From a virus: a DNA stretch of 41,568 nucleotides. Positions 38,322 through 41,568 of the stretch are shown piece after piece. Position 1 is the first letter of the stretch. Each line of letters starts with the position of its first letter. The position numbers and the translations under genes were made by a program. The DNA is taken from positions 1-41,568 of the IMG/VR virus record IMGVR_UViG_3300009168_000069. The stretch is one strand, 5' to 3'. The notes below the pieces were generated by a model, which worked only from the letters and a program-made list of their open reading frames with translations, was not told the origin of the DNA and ran no database searches.

Positions 38322-38625
38322 TGTTATAAAAGATGGTAATAGATTAATTGCTAACTTCCTTAACCCTGATTATGCTGGCGAATTTGAATATGCTCTTCAA
38401 TGGCATAGAAACTGGGAATGGTTAATGCCTCTTGTAGAGAAAATTGAAAAGATTGATACTGGATATGAAATATCAATTATTGACAAGGAGTGTGAGATTG
38501 GTACTATGGGTTATCAATATACTTGTGTGGCTAGAGGAAAAGAAGATACTAAAATTCTAGCTGTCTGGAGAGCCTGTGTTGAATTTATAAAATGGTATAA
38601 TGATGAACAGAAGAAAATTCTTTAA
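38311..38625 (+). CDS. Conserved Bacteroides-phage protein (WLMPLVEKIE family)
   Basis: 104 residues. RLIANFLNPDYAGEFEYALQ, WEWLMPLVEKIEKIDTGYEI and LAVWRACVEFIKWYNDEQKK are a familiar Bacteroidota phage pattern. Function unknown. Confidence 0.5.
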   Translation: MEDNVIKDGNRLIANFLNPDYAGEFEYALQWHRNWEWLMPLVEKIEKIDTGYEISIIDKECEIGTMGYQYTCVARGKEDTKILAVWRACVEFIKWYNDEQKKIL

Positions 38626-38971
38626 ATCGTTAGTTATTGGAGCCGCTGCTATAGTAGTAACTCCGAAGCTGTTAATCTCCAAACCTAGGCTAGATGGGTA
38701 CTCTGTACCTAAACCTATGATTGGTAATATACTGCCTAACGGAACTAAATTCATAACCTATACAGATCCTATCAGTGGAGTAAGTATAAGTATAGTTCCT
38801 GATCCTCACTATGATTATGTACCAGAATATAAATGCCGTAACCAGTTGTCTATGATAAGGAAAGTTTACGTATTTGATGAGAGATATGACAGTGCCAGAC
38901 AATCCTTAATAGGACATATGAAAAAATATCATGACAGTTATAATTATTCTATGATAAACCTGGGAATATGA
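38603..38971 (+). CDS. Protein with Tat-like signal sequence
   Basis: 122 residues from MNRRKFFKSLVIGAAAIVV (an ATG one codon upstream is equal). Twin arginine followed by KFF and a hydrophobic stretch is close to the twin-arginine export consensus used by Bacteroidota. The mature part is beta-type (TKFITYTDPISGVSISIVPD). A folded, exported phage protein would act in the periplasm or at the surface. Confidence 0.5.
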   Translation: MNRRKFFKSLVIGAAAIVVTPKLLISKPRLDGYSVPKPMIGNILPNGTKFITYTDPISGVSISIVPDPHYDYVPEYKCRNQLSMIRKVYVFDERYDSARQSLIGHMKKYHDSYNYSMINLGI

Positions 38972-39378
38972 AAAATGTAAAAAAGTTAAATAAGAACCAT
39001 CTAAGAAGGGACCAGATAATATTTGGAGATAAGACACCAGAATATCTTGGTGGAGTTGCATCTTTTACTGGTCTTACTGTTAAAAAACTAGGGGAATTGT
39101 TAAGAAGAAATTTTGCAGATCCTGAAGATTGTCAAAACGATTCTCCTTCTATTAAGGAATTTTATGAGTTTGCAAAGAAGTATTCTCATTTATCTATTGG
39201 ATTTCATGGGTATGTTGTTAGTCCTGAGAGAGATGATTATAGAGTTTCCATAGAAGGTTTGGAATATATGGGTCATTTGACTACTGAGTTAGCAGTAGAC
39301 TTTACTAATCTTTGTAGAGATGCAGATGACTTCTCAGTTGATACACAACAAGGATTTTTATACTGTTGGTATGATTAA
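38968..39378 (+). CDS. Hypothetical protein
   Basis: 136 residues. YLGGVASFTGLTVKKLGELL suggests a small helical region, and GFHGYVVSPERDDYRVSIEG is beta. Acidic end. ATGA coupling to the gene before it. Unrecognised. Confidence 0.5.
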   Translation: MKNVKKLNKNHLRRDQIIFGDKTPEYLGGVASFTGLTVKKLGELLRRNFADPEDCQNDSPSIKEFYEFAKKYSHLSIGFHGYVVSPERDDYRVSIEGLEYMGHLTTELAVDFTNLCRDADDFSVDTQQGFLYCWYD

Positions 39379-39580
39379 CTTAAATGACCCTGAGTATCTT
39401 GCATGGCTTTTACTTAGGAAGAAGTCTAAAGATAAATATGGAGAGAAAATTTGCTATTGTGGGCATACTCATAAATGCTCATGTGCAGATCCTGACTTTG
39501 AAATGTTCAAAGTAGCTGTGGCAGCTGGTATCATAAAGTTAAACGACCCCGAGAATGGCTGGAAAACTTTAAAGATATGA
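39371..39580 (+). CDS. Small Cys/His protein
   Basis: 69 residues from the ATG at 39371. CYCGHTHKCSC is a dense metal-binding knuckle. LNDPEYLAWLL at the start and LNDPENGW near the end repeat. ATGA junction with the primase start. Confidence 0.5.
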   Translation: MINLNDPEYLAWLLLRKKSKDKYGEKICYCGHTHKCSCADPDFEMFKVAVAAGIIKLNDPENGWKTLKI

Positions 39581-40572
39581 TAGACTTAAACAGTCCTGGA
39601 TACCTTCCCGAGGAAAGGATAACCAAAGAGTCTCTTCTTAAGAAATTTTCTGAGGAAGAGATTTTTAAGCATTATATAGGGGACTTTGATCTGGGAGTAC
39701 CTATGAAGTCTCCTATTCGTGCAGGAGATGATACTCCAAGTTTTAATGTATTTCATTCTAAGAGATATAACTGTCTATTATTTAAAGACTTTGCTGGTAA
39801 AAGAGGCGATTTTGTTAAATTGGTTCAGGAACTTCTTGGTATAAGTACTTATCAAAAAGCTCTTGATCAAATTGCTAAGGACATGAATTTTAAAAGTGGT
39901 GAAATAAGAAAAGCTTCCAAGAGAGAACTTCACAAAAGTAAAGAGTCCTGTAATATTGCTGTTGTAGCTAAAGACTGGGAAGATAAAGAAACATTGTACT
40001 GGGCTAAATATGCAATAACATTGCCTACCTTGAGACTGTATAACGTCTATCCCATATCCGGATATTATCATAATGGTTATTATGTTGAAACACCAGACTT
40101 GGCATTTGCATATCTTGAATACAAGGATAATGTTCTTACCTATAAGATATATCGTCCTAATGCTAATAAACTTGCCAAGTGGAGAAATAATAATCCTTAT
40201 GGTGTACATCAGGGGTATATGCAATTGCCTTTAACAGGGGATTTACTTATCATTACCAAATCCTTAAAAGATGTAATGTCTTTATATGATGCCCCTGCCA
40301 TTCCTATACCGGCAGTGGGAATACAATCTGAGACCTGTTTCATTAAAGATACAGTTATTGATGAATACAAAAATAGATTTACTAAAGTGGTAACTTTATT
40401 TGATAATGGAGTACACGATCAGCAAGGAATAGAATTAGCTAAACAGTATCAGAAAATGTATAATCTCAGTCCCATTTTTATCCCTGAAAAGTTTGGAGTA
40501 AAAGATTTTAGTGATCTTGTAGAACTCCTTGGAGAGTGGAATGCAGTAGAAACTTTAACTAAACTATTATGA
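39577..40572 (+). CDS. Primase, divergent DnaG type
   Basis: 331 residues. The front (FKHYIGDFDLG, SPIRAGDDTPSFNVFHSKRY, FKDFAGKRGDFVKLVQ) corresponds to the zinc-ribbon domain of DnaG, but the zinc Cys residues are not visible. A TOPRIM-like region follows: GDLLIITKSLKDVMSLYDAP (221-240), where the usual Glu is not evident, and VVTLFDNGVHDQQG (271-284) replacing the D-x-D motif with FDNGVHD. It makes RNA primers for the SF4 helicase at 30918, if active. Overlaps both neighbours by ATGA. Confidence 0.5.
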   Translation: MIDLNSPGYLPEERITKESLLKKFSEEEIFKHYIGDFDLGVPMKSPIRAGDDTPSFNVFHSKRYNCLLFKDFAGKRGDFVKLVQELLGISTYQKALDQIAKDMNFKSGEIRKASKRELHKSKESCNIAVVAKDWEDKETLYWAKYAITLPTLRLYNVYPISGYYHNGYYVETPDLAFAYLEYKDNVLTYKIYRPNANKLAKWRNNNPYGVHQGYMQLPLTGDLLIITKSLKDVMSLYDAPAIPIPAVGIQSETCFIKDTVIDEYKNRFTKVVTLFDNGVHDQQGIELAKQYQKMYNLSPIFIPEKFGVKDFSDLVELLGEWNAVETLTKLL

Positions 40573-40730
40573 CAAAAGAACAGATTAAACAGGCTATAGT
40601 TGAAATACTATTTGATCTACATTCATTCAATAAATTGGATGCAAGAGTACTTAACAGTATAGGTAAAAATTTTGATATTGATATTTATGAAATGTGTGAA
40701 GACAACGGCATAACTTATAATATTGAATAA
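40569..40730 (+). CDS. Small acidic protein, 53 residues
   Basis: MTKEQIKQAIVEILFDLHSF, then VLNSIGKNFDIDIYEMCEDN. Helical. ATGA coupling to primase. Unrecognised. Confidence 0.5.
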   Translation: MTKEQIKQAIVEILFDLHSFNKLDARVLNSIGKNFDIDIYEMCEDNGITYNIE

Positions 40731-40746
40731 TTAAAAATTAAATTTT

Positions 40747-41121
40747 ATGGATAATGTATTATTTTATCATGGTAAAACTGTAGATGGTAGAAGATTTACT
40801 GTCTCCGGCATGTTTACTACTAAAGGTAGAATATTTAAAAGAAATATTTTATCACTAGGGGCTTCTCTATGCAGTAAGACTGATTGTTTTGTTAAAAAAG
40901 TAGGCAGATATAAAGCAGAGGGAAGAATGAATTCAAAACATTCTAAAGGTAAGGTAATTACTCTGGTACCGGAGTCTTTTACTTTAAACCCTGTTGGTGT
41001 ATTCCTGGATAATGTATTAAAATATACTACCCTGGACTCAACCACTTTTCAAAAACACTTTAATCTTTATACTCCCAATTCACATGAAAAAAATCATAAT
41101 CTTTCTACTGCTATTCAGTAA
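40747..41121 (+). CDS. Hypothetical basic protein
   Basis: 124 residues, basic and beta-type (HGKTVDGRRFTVSGMFTTKG, RMNSKHSKGKVITLVPESF), a possible RNA- or DNA-binding protein. Leader TTAAAAATTAAATTTT directly before ATG. Its last 38 bases overlap the next gene. Confidence 0.5.
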   Translation: MDNVLFYHGKTVDGRRFTVSGMFTTKGRIFKRNILSLGASLCSKTDCFVKKVGRYKAEGRMNSKHSKGKVITLVPESFTLNPVGVFLDNVLKYTTLDSTTFQKHFNLYTPNSHEKNHNLSTAIQ

Positions 41122-41557
41122 TTTACTTTTAGTCTCAGGACAAAAAGGTGCAATTTATACTTCATTTCAACCAGCTGATCTTGGTGTAGGTATACGTGGT
41201 AACTACCATTTTCAGGGAATAGGGGTATATGGATCTGTTTCTTATGGTAACGGGGGATTATATAGCCAACATTGTCTGATCCATCATGTTAAGTCTTCTC
41301 TTGGTATTATGTTACCAATGTTTCGTTATGTTCCTGAGAATATTTTATATGGAAATAAATTCTTTTTTACTACAGCCATTAATTATCATTCTATAGGTAA
41401 TTCTACCTGTAATAATAATTATCTGGATTCTAGAATATTTAATCCCTGGTCATTTGAACTTGGTATAACTACCTATACTACAAATCGGTTTACTTTAGGG
41501 GTAAGAACAGATATATTACGATGGGAACCTTGTATTGATATTGGCATAAAATTTTAA
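41084..41557 (+). CDS. Putative outer-membrane beta-barrel protein
   Basis: 157 residues. Signal peptide MKKIIIFLLLFSNLLLVSG with cleavage before Q or K. The mature part alternates amphipathic strands (ADLGVGIRGNYHF, IGVYGSVSYGNGG, FFTTAINYHS, WSFELGITTY, FTLGVRTDIL) and ends CIDIGIKF, with the terminal Phe used by outer-membrane barrels for BAM assembly. About eight strands would fit. A phage-encoded surface protein could mask receptors or exclude other phages. The barrel call is from pattern only. Confidence 0.5.
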   Translation: MKKIIIFLLLFSNLLLVSGQKGAIYTSFQPADLGVGIRGNYHFQGIGVYGSVSYGNGGLYSQHCLIHHVKSSLGIMLPMFRYVPENILYGNKFFFTTAINYHSIGNSTCNNNYLDSRIFNPWSFELGITTYTTNRFTLGVRTDILRWEPCIDIGIKF

Positions 41558-41568
41558 TTTATGGAATA

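Noticed and set aside
1-41568. CRISPR array, integrase/att sites, insertion sequences, diversity-generating retroelement or retron
   Set aside because: No regularly spaced repeats of array type, no recombinase, transposase or reverse transcriptase motifs were found in any frame. A strictly lytic lifestyle cannot be concluded from this window alone.

Overview
The window is a continuous stretch of a tailed double-stranded DNA phage genome from a host in the phylum Bacteroidota. The host call rests on AT-rich DNA, AT-rich start leaders mostly without Shine-Dalgarno sites, several intergenic matches to the Bacteroidota promoter pattern TTTG-N19/21-TAnnTTTG, and many small proteins of types I know from Bacteroides phages. 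Terminase, portal, capsid and pre-terminase genes look crAss-like (Crassvirales) in order and size. That is inference without a database search, and no giant RNA polymerase or DNA polymerase gene lies in the window.

Layout. Bases 1 to about 21,730 are transcribed leftward. Reading in that direction: small accessory genes, a RusA-type resolvase, chains of micro-genes coupled by ATGA overlaps, a DUF4406-like protein, an endonuclease VII homolog, a DUF5664 protein, an Hsp20 chaperone, a regulator, a DEDDy exonuclease, three small pre-terminase genes, terminase large subunit, portal, scaffold candidate, major capsid protein, connector and decoration proteins, a GH108 lysozyme, and a His-X-His tail fibre that runs off the left edge. 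Terminator hairpins followed by Bacteroidota-type promoters split this arm into units.

The transcription divergence lies at about 21,730 to 22,060 and carries repeats of CTCACACTCG. From 22,063 rightward come a solitary 117-residue protein with its own hairpin, zinc-binding mini-proteins, a gene-free 575-base region that folds like a large structured RNA, envelope proteins (lipoprotein, inner-membrane proteins), two more structured RNA candidates, and a replication block (initiator or loader, DnaB-type helicase, Sak4-like ATPase, SSB candidate). Next come a terminator, a tRNA-like element, an internally deleted rtcB scar and a radical SAM enzyme. A run of small Bacteroides-phage proteins follows, then a divergent primase and a putative outer-membrane beta-barrel protein.

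Most notable are the large RNA at 23,022-23,596 (GNRA hairpin, kissing loops, long-range closing helix), the rtcB scar at 33,898-34,015, the helix-bounded RNAs at 27,825-27,979 and 25,764-25,837, the tRNA-like element at 33,395-33,488, and the recurrent phage promoter motif.
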